A DNA stretch of 64,000 bases from Rhizophagus irregularis. Taxonomy: Eukaryota; Glomeromycota; Glomeromycetes; Glomerales; Glomeraceae. Position numbers and translations under genes: made by a program. The notes beneath the pieces are model-generated. The model ran no database searches, was not told the origin of the DNA, and saw nothing but the letters and a program-made list of their open reading frames with translations. Every line of letters begins with the position of its first letter. The first letter of the stretch is position 1. Where the stretch lies: positions 3,472,001 to 3,536,000 of the forward strand of contig NC_089432.1 of assembly GCF_026210795.1 (NCBI RefSeq), in the 5' to 3' direction. Positions 1 to 12,145 of this stretch are shown here, in pieces.

Positions 1-601
1 GAAAAAATTTCACGTCTTCTAAAGAATAAATGTATTGTTTTCATTCAGAAGTCATTATAACAAATGTATAAATTGAATTCACTCTAAATAGGATTTACAA
101 GAAAATTTTAAGCTTCATACCTTTAATGTTTCACTCAAAAAAAAAATATTCATAGATGCTCATTATGCATTGGTACTTATTTGTGCGATTTCTTTGCCTT
201 CAATTATATTGTATATTTCAACTTTATAATTCGAATCAATATATGAATTTTTTTTTTTGATCACTCAAAAATAATTAAACATTTTTAATACACTTAGGAA
301 ACTGTTTATTAATTCAAAAACTATTGAATATGGCCCCTACTCTCGCCATATTCTGTCACTTCCAAAAATCAAAATTTGAAGTGTCCAACCCCTAATCCTT
401 CGAAATACAGTACAATAATAAATAATACATTCCTTAACATAACAAAATTAAATATTTCCTGGATGCTGCCCCAATCGTAAGCCAGGTATCAAACGAATAA
501 TAGGCAAAATAAAATAAAAAAAAATCAGAAACTGGACAATTCTGCTCTATTAAAGAAAAGGATACATTTAAACCATGTCCTCAGGAGTTAATTTATGCTT
601 T
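1..601. other. gene-free AT-rich stretch
   Basis: I see no coding frame of useful length, no RNA gene and no terminal-inverted-repeat element. It lies downstream of the minus-strand membrane-protein gene and probably contains its 3' untranslated region. Confidence 0.5.
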
Positions 602-1238
602 CTAAAAATACTTGGTAACCTAGAAGAAAAAATGCGAGAAATAATAAATTTAGTATATACATAAATCATTACCTTTTTAGCCATACCCCTCATCCAGTCT
701 TTGAGAAATATCCAGTTAGGAAGTAAGAAATCAGCTGCCTATAAAAGCAAATAAAATAAATTTAATGGATTAATTAATTTTAAATATAAATATTAAAATT
801 AGTACATACACAATCCAAAAGGTAATCTGATATTTTCTTATATATCACATTAAGTACAATCAGATCAAACCTTCTGAAAAAACGTCCAGCTGATTCAGGA
901 TATTCTTGAAAAATCCAAATGAAAAGGGAAGGTACCATGTGATCTCCCCTTTCCATTAGTTCTTTCAAGTTCCTTATAGAGCAGAAGTCCGAATAGTTAT
1001 TGTATAGTTTTTTGATATAAATAACTATTTGTTGTCCAGTTTCTGATTTGTAAAAATCTAAAACTAAATAAAATAAAGTAAAAAGAAAATTAAAGAAATC
1101 ATAAAAAAGTGATGGCCTTCCAAAGGCCAACACAACCAAAGAACCAAAAAGAAACCCAGTAAGAAACCATACAGTCCTGCTGCATGGTGAAAGGCCTGGG
1201 TTGTAATAGAGCGGAAGAATAGTACGTTGATAAGCCAT
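602..1238 (-). CDS. small hypothetical membrane protein, three exons
   Basis: I do not recognise the family. The first exon (1238 down to 810) starts MAYQRTILPLYYNPG and carries two hydrophobic segments, about residues 22-42 and 45-62, then a charged soluble part. A GTATGT donor follows codon 143. A second exon (738-673, 22 codons, AADFLLPNWIFLKDWMRG) stays in frame. A third short exon (619-602) gives VTKYF and a stop. Both introns begin with GT, end with AG and are 53-71 nt long, as usual in these fungi. The product is about 170 aa with two predicted membrane helices near the N terminus. The fit of phase across both introns makes a real gene likely. The exact end is less certain. Confidence 0.6.
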
Positions 1239-2465
1239 TTTTTTTATATTGCCAGCAAATAAATAAAAAAGGCTTGAATATTTTTAATTTTCGCATAGAT
1301 AGGATATATATATTGTATTATCCTCAAATTCTGATTGGTTAAGCTTATGAAAGTTGGCGTTGGCGTTATAATTACATAATAATTATTTACAAAACGCGTT
1401 GTAGTTATCGAAAATATCACGCGTTTTTTAAAGTCAGACTGCCTGTCGTATTTTATCACCTGGTTACTAATTGGTATTCCGCCAGTTCCAATCAGAGTAT
1501 GACCCACGTGACGATCAACAGTACACCAATTCCAAAAAGTAGTCCTTTGCTTTCGCTCCGGCAAAAATCGGAATTTTTTGTTCACAAAACAAGATATTTT
1601 TTTTAAAAAAAGGTGAACTTACACAAATTAACTACGATTCTAAACTCTTATTTTTCAAAACATTTTATCATTAAAAACAGTTACAGTATTTTAAAAAACC
1701 GTTAAATTATTAGATGGTAATATTTTTTATTTTTCAATACTACTTTCGCATCCTTGTATACTTTTTGTACAATCTTTAATTAGTCTACAATTATCATAAT
1801 AGTAATCTTTGCACATGATTAATTTAGATTATATAATAGTTTCTCTATTTTTCTCGTCATGTATTCATATAATATAGTAATTATATACTGTATAATATAA
1901 TCTTGATAATAAATTGACTACGGGTCTTAATTTAATAAAGAAAAATTCATAAAATATAGCTTAAAACAACAACATTTATATAAAAATACAAGAAAAATAA
2001 TGCCATCTGAATGTTTACCGAAATAATTTCAAACTTGCTAAATAATTTATTCGATTCTTTTGCCGGAGGATTGTGGACCTTTGGGTTCAAGGCCGGAGGT
2101 GAGCATTAATGTAAAAGGTTTTTTTTAAACAATCACGCAATATAAAATATAAATAATTATGTACTATTGACACTTAACAAAATTATTTTTTTATTTTAAA
2201 TTGAGAGCAAATAGCCAAATACATAATTAATATAATGAGTAATACACAATTCCGCTGACGTCATCATAGATTCTGCAACAGGTGCTGTCAATTATATTAT
2301 TTATAGTAAGGGCGTAAGGCAAACAATTAAAGCAATTAGCGAATAATTCGGAAGTGTCACACGGGACGGGAACATCGATCATTTCCTAGTTAAAACTTTC
2401 AATGAACCCAATTTTGTATAACTATATATAAATTTCAATTCATTGACAATAACTCCATTCTTAAA
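1239..2465. other. divergent intergenic region between two genes
   Basis: This region separates the start of the minus-strand membrane-protein gene from the start of the plus-strand BTB gene, so it should hold both promoters. A minus-strand frame at 1244-1585 shows no recognisable domain and I leave it out. No repeat element with clear ends was seen. Confidence 0.45.
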
Positions 2466-3989
2466 ATGACTTCATTTTTTCATTCCAACCTTTCGAAAGA
2501 CCTTTCCTTAATATTAAATGATGCTGATGATTATAATGTTATTATTCAAGTAGGCGAGAATAACAATACAAAAGAATTTCGTGCACATTCAGTAATTTTA
2601 CGTGCTCGTTCTCCTTATTTCAAAGGTGCTCTTTCATCTTGTTGGATTACAAAGAAAAATGACATGATCATATTTAATAAATCAAATATTACTCCGAATG
2701 TTTTTGACATGATTTTAAGGTATGAATAAATTTTTTCATTCAAATAATTCATTTCATAGTAAAAATAACATTATAAAATATAATTTTATTTATTTATTAT
2801 AAGATATATTTATACTGGTGAACTTAATTTGACTAAACAATCGTGTGAAGACATTCTTGGATTACTAATTGCATCAGACGAATTATTAATTGAAGAATTA
2901 TGTAATTATATTCAAGATTATTTAATTGTAAAACCAAATAAATGGATTAAAAATAATTTTACTCTTATTTTCCGTACTGCGTTTAAACTTACTGGTTGTA
3001 AGAAATTGCAAGATTATTGTTTTGAATCTATTTGTAAAAATTTTGATTCATTTATTACTACAAATGATTTTCTCTCACTAGACAAGGATATTCTGTATGA
3101 ATTACTTAAACGAGATGATTTGCAGATTGAAGAAGTTGTTGCTTGGGATTACTTAATCAAATGGGGTATTGAACAGACCCCTAGTTTGGGAAATGAGAAT
3201 AATGATAGAACCAAATGGAATAATGAAAATTATGAATCATTAAAGAAAACTTTAAATCAATTTATTCCTCTTATTCGATTTGTGGATATTTTTTCTGATA
3301 AATTTTTTGATAAAGTTCAACCTTATAAAAATATTATTCCCGATCAAATTTATAAGGAATTTGAAGATTTTTATAATAATAATAAATATACCTTATCAAA
3401 AACGAAAATTTTACCACCTAGAATAGGAAATTTTGAATCAGAAATAATTAAACCAAAACTTGTTAATATAATTATTAATTGGATTGATAGAAAAGATTAT
3501 TATACAATTAATGATTCACGTTATAGGTTTAACCTTATTTATCGTAGTAGTCTTGATGGTATTAGTAAAGAATCATTTAAAATCAAATGTAAAGGTCAAG
3601 TAGAAAGTTTGGTTTTAATTAAAGTTGAAAGATCAAACAAAATTTTTGGTGGATATAGTTCTATTGGACTTAACTTGGATGAAAATGATATGGATTCTAA
3701 TGATCATGAAAAATTTTATTATTCTTCAGATAATTTTATTTTTTCATTTGAAAATAATGAAGATATTCAAAATATGAAAATAAGTCGTATAATAAATCAT
3801 TATAAGGCTATATATAATCATTCTAGTACCGGATTTAATTTCGGTTTTAATTCATTATTCATAACATTTGTATCAGGAAAACAATATTTATACGCTCATA
3901 ATGAAAGTCATAATTATGAAGATAATTTAAATACAAATGAAATTTATGTTATTGAAGAAATTGAAACTTTTAATGTAACTAAAGAATAA
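2466..3989 (+). CDS. BTB/POZ-BACK-TLDc domain protein, two exons
   Basis: Exon 1 is 2466-2719 and exon 2 is 2804-3989, joined by a GTATGA donor and a TATAAG acceptor. The junction restores the BTB motif ILRYIYTGELNL. The product is 479 aa. The BTB domain covers about residues 8-125 and shows the typical FRAHSVILRARSPYFKGAL. A BACK-like helical part follows (about 135-230, with EVVAWDYLIKWG). The C-terminal half (about 285-475) is a TLDc domain with FIFSFEN, FNFGFNSLFI and a closing YVIEEIETFNV. BTB proteins often act as substrate adaptors for cullin-3 ubiquitin ligases, and TLDc domains are linked to oxidative-stress responses. This combination is greatly expanded in Rhizophagus. The frame is intact, so the gene is probably functional. 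Confidence 0.9.
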
Positions 3990-4539
3990 TTAATAAAATT
4001 ATGAAAGTTACCTCGTAAAAAAATTTGTCAAATTGTGATATCCAAATTTTTCGATTTTTCATGTATCGAATAATTAAGTAATAACAAATCAAGAAATTTT
4101 AAAAATGGTGATAGTTGCAAATTATAATTTAATTAAATATTTTATTATTATAGAAAATTTCAATGTCACTAATTTATTCATTATTAGCTCTAAACTCTGA
4201 ATGGAAATAATTAATTTGAAATACGAAATATAACTGTACCACAAGAAACGAAATAAATTATATCGTATTGAATTTAATCTAGCCAAATATTTTTTGGTGC
4301 CAATTTTCATTTAAGAGATCATGATTTAAATTTTTTCACTTTTTAGTTATCTTTTTAATGAAATATAGAACTTTATTTAAATCCAAGGAAGGTTCAGTGA
4401 AACTATTTGTTGAAGCTTTATGAACATTTTAATTAATGATTTACGTCATTGACATGTTTAATAGCTACTAAAGTAACAGAAATTTTATATAAAAGGATTC
4501 AATTAAATAAATAAATATTTATAAAGTACATAACAATAG

Positions 4540-4770
4540 AAATAGCAAATAGCTTACAAGCTGTATTATTAAATAATTTTTATAAATAAAGAATTTAGTT
4601 AGTTTAAATTATATGTAAATATTATATAAATAAGTAATAATAGAATTAAATAAATAACTTACAAGCTATATTATTTTAAATAAAGAATTTAGTTAGTTTA
4701 AATTAAATTATAACAATAAGTAATAATAGAATTAAATAAATAACTTACTCGCAATATTATTTAATAATTT
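4540..4770. repeat. AT-rich tandem repeat, about 2.5 units
   Basis: A unit of roughly 90-110 bp containing AACTTACAAGCT, AAAGAATTTAGTTAGTTTAAATT and AAGTAATAATAGAATTAAAT recurs at about 4550, 4663 and 4740. Unit lengths differ by small deletions. No coding content. Confidence 0.6.
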
Positions 4771-4779
4771 TTTAAAGTA

Positions 4780-5290
4780 AATATTGCATAATATGTTGAG
4801 TAACATGTTAAAAATTTTTTATATATGAAGAAAATGAAGAAAATTTTTTTGATTTGTTGATTTGAATAAATTGATAAATTTATATTGTGTAAAATAAAGT
4901 AATATTGATTATTTTAAGTACTTTTTTTTTATTTTTTTTTGCGTAAGTAAATTGTGTAATTTGCGTAAGTAAATATTGCGTAATACGTAGAGTAACCCGT
5001 AATTTTTCTTTTTTTTTTTAAATGAAAAAAAATGGAGAAAAAATATATATAGCCCATCCATTCATAAGGAGGGAGGGTGAGCGTTATACTCTTAGATTTA
5101 GGATTCATTATTATTATTACTAAATCTATAATCTAAAATCTAAGATATTAAATTCGCAGGCAAACTTTTCGTGTTGATCACAACCAAAAAAGAGTATACT
5201 TTGCAAGTGTTTTGATGATCGTTTAACCGGGAGTCTATGGGACACATTATTTTAAAAAATATAAAAAATAATTGCAACACTATATTTCAG
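4780..5290. repeat. dispersed repeat family A, copy 1
   Basis: This stretch shares a run of matching blocks with 24180-24540: a block around TTGAGTAACATG/GAGTAACCCGTAA, a purine-rich block with AAATGGAGAAAAAATATATATAG, GGAGGGTG, ACTCTTAGATTTAGGATT, AGATATTAAATTCG and ACCAAAAAAGAGTATAC. A shorter third copy is near 32440-32640. The order of blocks is the same in all. I see no open frame, no clear RNA polymerase III promoter and no defined ends, so the class is unknown. Confidence 0.55.
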
Positions 5291-6482
5291 GGAGTACGAC
5301 AGACTACCGAATAGGAAAAGGCCATTGTCTGTTTTTACTCTACGATAATATAATTAGAAAAAAAATATTATTAAAAAAAAATTAGTAAAAGACACTTAAT
5401 ATAGCATCGCATCAACTGATCCAAACTTAAAAGTTGAAAAAGAATGAAAAATAATTAGAAAAAAAATTATTATTAATAAAAAGGTGCTTACTGTAATACT
5501 GCAACGTCATTCTGATCCAGATTCAAGTCTAAATAAAAAATCAATATATTAAATATATTATAAAGGAAACTACATTAGTAAAAAAAAATGGTGAAAAAAA
5601 AATCTGAAAAAAAATAAAAAATATTGAAAAAAAAATTTCAGTTTTAAGTGAAATTCTATTTTTGTATTATATAACCATCCGGTTTAGTGAAAAAAAATAT
5701 ACCCGAATTATTAATTTACAATAAATTGAATTTATTTCTTTTCTAACGAATTTTTCTGACAATCTCTCATTATCTGTTATATTATTTCATCATTAATATT
5801 TTAAATTACGAAAAATTTTAACAATTAAAATAGTCATATCATAAACTATTCAATTTATTTTTGAACTTTTGATGGTATCGTACATCTATCAATATTAAAA
5901 AGCCTATCTATCATAAAATTTTAAGATATGATTAAAACGATGCTCTCACACGAAGAACGGAATTAATTATCAATTTTTAAATTAGACGAAGGTTTCGATC
6001 TATAAAATTTAGCCGATGATGATCTGCTTATATAATCCAATTTTCAAATTTGATTTGTAGATTATGGCGTAAATAGAAGTAGTATTTGAGTATTTCATGT
6101 ATTCCATTTAGCCATTTTTGTAAAAAATCAACATTAATAAATACGGTAACAAGTTTTTTCACACTTGTAAGTTATAAAATATAAACATAACAGATAAATG
6201 AAAAAAAATTGAATTTTAGTTAACTTGGTCTATACCTTAAGTATTAACCAAAACCATTTATTATGCGTAAAATGATATAATCAAATGAAATTTCACTACA
6301 TTGAGCGGAATATTTGCACTTACTGTATTACAGTTTTATGTTTAAAATCTTTATTTATATAGAATATTCTTAAATATAAAATCTGATAAATCTATATGTA
6401 CTATATATTATAAAAATTTATAAAGTAAACTAACTTCAATACACGAATTTATTTAACTTTAACTTTCACATAAAAAGAAACT
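5291..6482. other. gene-free AT-rich stretch
   Basis: No coding frame, RNA gene or bounded element could be supported here. It lies downstream of the minus-strand kinase gene. Confidence 0.45.
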
Positions 6483-8079
6483 TCATTCAATATTATCTTC
6501 ACCATCTTGACAAATTTCATTTAACTCTATAAAAAAAGATAAATTAGATATAGAATATCAATAAAATTATAAATAATAATAACTTACCTAATTCACTTAA
6601 TTGAACATCTAAGCATTCTGAAACTGTATATTATGTATTTATAGTATTTAAATGTTAGTAAATTTAAATAAAATAATTATAATAATAAAGGGAATACTTA
6701 CTTGGATTTGCTGATGTTGATTGAGCAGTATCTATTAAAACATAAAATAACATCAATAATGTAAAATGAATTATTTGATAAAACAAAATAAAATTTAATT
6801 ACCTGAACTGAATTGAAAAGATGATAAATCTGAAGAATTTACTGGTTTTGGAAGATTTTTGAAATTTAAAAGTCTACTAGTATAAATTGCTTGTGGGTGA
6901 GTTTTGAAACTTTTGGATTTATCTTCATTTAATCTGTTTTTGAATTTTTCTTTACTAATTTTATCACATTCTTTTATTTGAAAATATATTTCACTATTGT
7001 CACCATTTTCACTATTTTCGCCATCTTTACCATCTTTAATATTTTTAATCTCAACATTCCATTTCTTTAATAGTTGATACAATTCTTTAGTGGTTGGCCT
7101 ATTTTTTATTTCAGCATCCCAACATTTTATTATCAAATCTGCAAGTAACTTTGGTATGTCTTTAGAAATTGTTGGTCTAAATCCTTTACATATTTTAATA
7201 GCTAAAAATTCATTATGAGGAATATCATTAAAAGGAATTTCTTCAGAAAGAAATTCGTTCATTATTATTCCAAATGAGTAAATATCTGCTGCTTTTGTAT
7301 ATTGTTGTCCACGTAAAACTTCTGGTGCCATATATGGTAATACTCCATAAATTCCTTCTTCTTTAACTGTTTGCTTTATATTTGCTGGTTGACACATTCC
7401 TAAATCACTTATATATGGATAATAACTAAATAATATATTGCCTGAATGAAAATCTTTGTGAATTTTTTCAGCATTATGAATATCTAAAAGTCCTCTTGCA
7501 ATTTGTTGTAATTTATCAATTTTTGATTTATAATTTATATAATTTTCAGATTTATTTAAATAATTTCTCAAATTTCCATCATTACAATATTCTATAACCA
7601 TCATATACTCTTTATTATTTGGATCTTGAGTAATTCCAAAACATTGAACAATATCTACAAGATGAATCTGAAGATGAGATTTAATCTAATTATCATCAAA
7701 AAGGAAAAATTTTATTAATAAGTAAATGCAAATAACAATCTTTATATATAAGACAAAGTAAGTTTAAATTACCTCATTTAAAAAATCTGAACATATATCA
7801 GATGAATTATTTAAACTTTTCAATGCATATTTATTAGACTTTCTTCTATACCATTTTTGATTTTCAATATCCCAATTACACCCCACTCGGGTGATCATCA
7901 AAGGATATAACCTTATTATTTACGTCACAAGTGCATAGGATATATCCTTTGGTGGGCGGCCCATGGGCATTATTATATAAGTCACGTGACTTATAATTTT
8001 AACGTTAATATTTTAATGCTAATTTCAGCACATACTTATAATGCCCATAATGTCTGGCACACAATCCCAGAAAAACATG

Positions 8080-8650
8080 CGTTGGTTTAGCGCATGTTTC
8101 CCAGAGTAACATGCGGTAACTCTGGCGCATGTTCCCAGTAACATGCAATGACTCTGGCGCATGTTCCCTACTGTAACATGCAATGACACTGGCGCATGTT
8201 CCCTACTGTAACATGCAATGACTCTGGCGCATGTTCCCTACTGTAACATGCGATGACTCTGGCGCATGTTCCCTACTGTAACATGCGGTGACTCTAGCGC
8301 ATGTTCCTACTGTAACATGCGTGGACTCTGGCGCATGTTTCCTACTGTAACATGCGATAACTCTGGTGCATGTTTCCTACTGTAACATGCGGTGACTCTG
8401 GCGCATGTTTCCTACTGTAATATGCGGTGACTCTGGCGCATGTTTCCTACTGTAACATGCGATAACTCTGGCGCATGTTTCCTACTGTAACATGCGGTGA
8501 CTCTGGCGCATGTTTCCTACTGTAACATGCGGTGACTCTGGCGCATGTTTCCTACTGTAACATGTGGTGACTCTGGCGCATGTTCCCTATAGTAACATGT
8601 GGTGACTCTAGTTTATTTTTCTTACTGTAACATGCAGTGATTTTAGTACA
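8080..8650. repeat. left hairpin-unit array of fold-back copy 1
   Basis: About 16 tandem units of about 35 bp. Each holds the arms CGCATGTT and AACATGCG around a short loop (TCCCTACTGT or TCCTACTGT), followed by a spacer like GTGACTCTGG. Units decay toward the inner end. The unit is homologous, in inverted orientation, to the units of the right array. Confidence 0.85.
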
Positions 8651-9650
8651 TATTCTTATATCTAAAATACCAAATATTTAATACTAAGCATTACTAGTAT
8701 TAATGCATATTATGTTATAGAATATTGCATATTATGTTTTAGAAATATATATAACTTTACTAAAAATGGCCATTTTTTTGAAATAGTATTTAAGGTTTAT
8801 TTTTAGTAATTTTAGCAAAAAAATAATAAAACAAAAAAAAATAAACAAAAAAAAAATAAACAAAAAAAAAAATAATAAAATAACAAAAAACAACAAAAAA
8901 TAAAAAATAACAAATGATTTGCATAATCATGTATATTTTAAAGTTTATAAGTAATTAATTTTATGATTACTTTACTGATACAAATATAATAATCATTTGT
9001 TTTTTTTCATTCCTATATATTCAATTTTTTCTTTTTTTTTTATTTGATTTTATTTTTTTTATTGATTTTATTTTTTTTTGTTAATTTTATTTTTTTTTTG
9101 TTAATTTTATTTTTTTTGTTAAAATTTTATCTTTTTTTTTTTTGTTAATTTTATTTTTTTTTTGTTTATTTTATTTTTTTTTGTTAACTTTATTTTTTTT
9201 TATTAATTTTTTATTGTTTTATTATTTTTTTGCTAAAATTACTAAAATAAACTTTAAATACTATTTCAAAAAAAATATATAACAATTTAATATGTATTTT
9301 CTACCATAATATGCAGTAATCATAGCACATATTCCAGATGCTGTATATTATTTATTAATATAATATGCAGTAATTTAGCATACATTCCAATGTAAATTTA
9401 TAATATATATACAACAATTCTTGCATATATTCCTGATGCATAATATGCAATATTCTATAATATAATGCAGTGATTCTGGTAATATTCAGTTTAAATATTT
9501 GATGTTTTAAACATAAGAATATGTATCAGAAATCAGAATCATTACAGTAAGGAATATACACCAGAGTTACCACATGTTATAGTAAGAAACATGCACCAGA
9601 ATTACTGCATGTTACAGTAGGAAATATGTACCAAAGTTATTGCATGTTAC

Positions 9651-9929
9651 CACTGGTAAAAAAATGATTTATCCTACACATATCTTACACATATTGGGCA
9701 CTCAAAATGTAGAAAATCATACACAAATAATACACATATCATACACATATCGGGTACTAATATATATATCATACATATATCAGGTACCTGATAGGTATAC
9801 TATATATATAAGTACCCGATATGTGTATGATATGTGTATTATTTGTGTATGATTTTCTACATTTTGAGTACCCGATATATGTAAGATATGTGTAGGATAT
9901 GTGTAGGATAGACCATTTTTTTACCAGTG
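9651..9929. mobile_element. palindromic miniature element nested in fold-back copy 1
   Basis: A 279-bp element with ends CACTGGTAAAAAAATG and CATTTTTTTACCAGTG and a 3-bp target duplication, TAC (9648-9650 and 9930-9932). The second fold-back copy has the empty site at about 16326-16336 (GCATGTTACAGAAATAAAC), which proves the insertion. The two halves are nearly complementary over most of their length (repeats of ATACACATATC and GTATGATATGTG). CACT ends with a 3-bp duplication suggest the CACTA (EnSpm) group. Confidence 0.88.
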
Positions 9930-10084
9930 TACAGAAATAAACATGGAGAGAATTTGTGTGCTAGAATTATCATATATTGCTTTAGTAATATGTTCCAGAA
10001 TTAAGATATTTATAAAATTATATGACACGTGACTTATATAGTAATGCCTATGGGATGCCCACCGAAGGATATAACCTCTGGAAA

Positions 10085-10865
10085 ATGTGTGGTAGGGACT
10101 AGCGCATGTTACTCTGGAAAACATATGGCAGGAATTAGTACATGTTACTCTGGGAAACATGCGGCAAGGACTAGCGCATGTTACTCTAGGAAACATGCGG
10201 CAAGAACTAGCGCATGTTACTCTGGGAAACATGCGGTGGGACTAGCACATGTTACTCTGGGAAACATGCGGCAAGAACTAGCGCATGTTACTCTGGGAAA
10301 CATGCGGCGGGACTAGCGCATGTTACTCTGGGAAACATGCGGCAAGGACTAGCGCATGTTACTCTGGGAAACATGCGGCAAGGACTAGCGCATGTTACTC
10401 TGGGAAACATGCGGCAAGGACTAGCGCATGTTACTCTGGGAAACATGCGGCAAGGACTAGCGCATGTTACTCTGGGAAACATGCGGCAGGACTAGCGCAT
10501 GTTACTCTGGGAAACATGCGGCAAGGACTAGCGCATGTTACTCAGGGAAACATGCGGCAAGGACTAGCGCATGTTATTCTGGGAAAACATGCGGCAAGGA
10601 CTAGCGCATGTTACTCTGGGAAACATGCGGCAAGGACTAGCGCATGTTACTCTGGGAAACATGCGGCAAGGACTAGCGCATGTTACTCTGGGAAACATGC
10701 GGCAAGGACTAGTGCATGTTACTCTAGAAACATGCGGCAAGGACTAGCGCATGTTACTCTGGGAAACATGCGGCAAGGATTAGCGCATGTTACTCTGGGA
10801 AACATGCGGCGAGACTAGCGCATGTTACTCTGGGAAACATGCGCCAGACTAATGCATGTTTCTCT
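10085..10865. repeat. right hairpin-unit array of fold-back copy 1
   Basis: About 21 tandem units of 36 bp, highly homogenised. Each contains CGCATGTT, a loop ACTCTGGGA, the complementary arm AACATGCG and a spacer GCAAGGACTA. A few units have a shorter spacer (GCGGGACTA). Open frames on both strands here only translate the repeat. Confidence 0.9.
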
Positions 10866-11577
10866 GGAAATGTGCGCCAGACGTTATGGGCATTATAGGT
10901 ATGTGCTGAAATTAGCATTAAAATATTAACGTTAAAATTAAAAGTCACGTGACTTATATAGTAATGCCCATGGGCCGCCCACCAAAGGATATAACCTATG
11001 CATTTGTGACGTAAATAATAAGGTTATATCCTTTGATGATCACCCGAGTGGGGTGCCCAATTATAAATATATCCTTCAGGCCATTCAGCTGAATAAATCT
11101 TACCAAAACCACCTTCCGCAATATAAGTGATATTTTGAAATTTTTCAAAAGGTATCCATTCAAGATATTTTTTATGATATACAGCATTAAGTTGTGATTG
11201 CTGTATAAATTTATCAATATCTTTATTTCCACTAGTCCAATTTTTAAAGTTATCTTTAAATCTTTTAGCATTACAAGATTGACACTATTTTCTTCCTGTG
11301 CCAGGTTCTTTACATTCTCCACATATTCCATACGCTTGTTTTCTTTTTTCTAAATCTCCTATATAAACTACTCTTTCATCTACATTTTCTGATTCAATAG
11401 TTGAATCAATAGTAGGAATTGTAACATGGGCCTTTTAATAGACAAAAGATTATTAATATTTTTAACTACAAAAATTCAATAAAATAATTATAATTATTAA
11501 AAATATTAAATTGCTATTACCTGATATTTACTTGTATCAGCATTAGTAATCCATAAATTTTTTGGGGTTTCATCCAT

Positions 11578-12090
11578 ATTAATTGAGTTATGGATTATAA
11601 TTTTAATTTTAGTTACTAATATTAATAAATAACTTTGTTACTCAAAATAAATTTCAGAATTATTATGGGAAAAAGAAAAAAATTATAAATTAAACAAAAA
11701 TTCACATTATTTGTATTTATTTATTTATTTTATGTGAAGCCAGACAGACTATTAAACAGGACATATACCATACGTGAGTTATCCTACTTCTAGCTATCAT
11801 CCATCACCAGGATGGACCCAAACTTCTTTAAGACCGTTGGAACCAGCCTGATCCCCCTCCACTACCGAAAGAAGAACAGGAACGACAATTAAAAAGTGAA
11901 CTAATTAACCCGTATTTTTCTTTCAACCAACCAGGGTTGCCACCTGTAAATACTGTCATAGGTGGAATAATTCACACTATTTGTAGTTGTTAATATCTGT
12001 CCTAAAACGAACTAATGTTTCAAAATATGAAATACAAAATATAGAAACTAAACTATTTCAAATACGAAATTGAAAAATTAAATCTATATT
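11578..12090. other. intergenic stretch with coding-like remnant on plus strand
   Basis: The first part is the upstream region of the kinase gene. At about 11740-12000 base composition is less AT-rich. Pieces of plus-strand frames read like protein (PPPLPKEEQERQLKSELI and FNQPGLPPVNTVIGG), with frame changes between pieces. No family was recognised. Confidence 0.35.
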
Positions 12091-12145
12091 AGTGGGTAAG
12101 AAGTCTTCTTCTTTGGTATCCCTAAAGTTGAAAATACAAACTTTT

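Larger units (their letters stand above)
7879..11055. mobile_element. non-autonomous fold-back DNA transposon, copy 1
   Basis: The ends are inverted repeats starting CACCCCACTCGGGTGATC, flanked by a perfect 8-bp target duplication, CCCAATTA (7871-7878 and 11056-11063). About the first 220 bp match nearly perfectly in inverted orientation. They contain the palindromes GCCCATGGGC and AAGTCACGTGACTT. The inverted homology continues more loosely through hairpin arrays, an intermediate AT-rich segment and opposed A-rich and T-rich tracts around 8820-9240, so nearly the whole element is one long imperfect hairpin. No transposase is encoded; open frames inside are shadows of the repeats. An 8-bp duplication fits hAT, P or Kyakuja-Dileera-Zisupton type transposases; I cannot choose. 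The element splits the kinase gene and itself carries a nested element at 9651-9929. Confidence 0.92.
6483..11577 (-). pseudogene. protein kinase gene split by a fold-back transposon
   Basis: A typical Rhizophagus tyrosine-kinase-like kinase. Reading on the minus strand: exon 11577-11521 (MDETPKNLWITNADTSKYQ); exon 11431 to the insertion at 11056, with a Cys-rich segment (YGICGEC...CQSC) and the glycine-rich loop IAEGGFGKIYSAEW; the coding sequence resumes at 7878 and runs to 7773 with the ATP-binding lysine (YALKSL). The next exon (7685-6803) has IHKDFHSGNIL (HKD in place of HRD), ISDLGMC (DLG in place of DFG) and YMAPEVL. Short last exons are 6731-6702, 6623-6588 and 6526-6483. The transposon at 7879-11055 cuts the exon between IYNW and DIENQKWYR, duplicating CCCAATTA. 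A second lesion is a stop in the Cys-rich segment, where family members have tryptophan (TGG to TAG). Apart from these the frame is intact, so the loss looks recent. Confidence 0.9.

Noticed and set aside
4122-4310. Minus-strand frame of 62 codons downstream of the BTB gene
   Set aside because: Highly AT-rich, no domain, no splice sites; chance frame.
5160-5240. A spliceosomal snRNA in the dispersed repeat (because of the TTTTTTGGTTGTGATC word on the minus strand)
   Set aside because: Does not match the conserved parts of U1, U2, U4, U5 or U6 that I know.
10029-10818. Repetitive frames on both strands reading MFPRVTCASPCR or TSACYSGKHAAR
   Set aside because: They are six-frame shadows of the 36-bp repeat units. 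The same peptides appear in every array and strand with no start context or splice support.
10085-10865. Regular 36-bp repeats resembling a CRISPR array
   Set aside because: There are no unique spacers: the whole unit including the spacer word is repeated, each unit is a hairpin, and the array lies inside a transposon of a eukaryotic genome.
7879-11055. LTR retroelement (because of long repeats at both ends)
   Set aside because: The end repeats are inverted, not direct; there is no primer site, no polyprotein, and the duplication is 8 bp.
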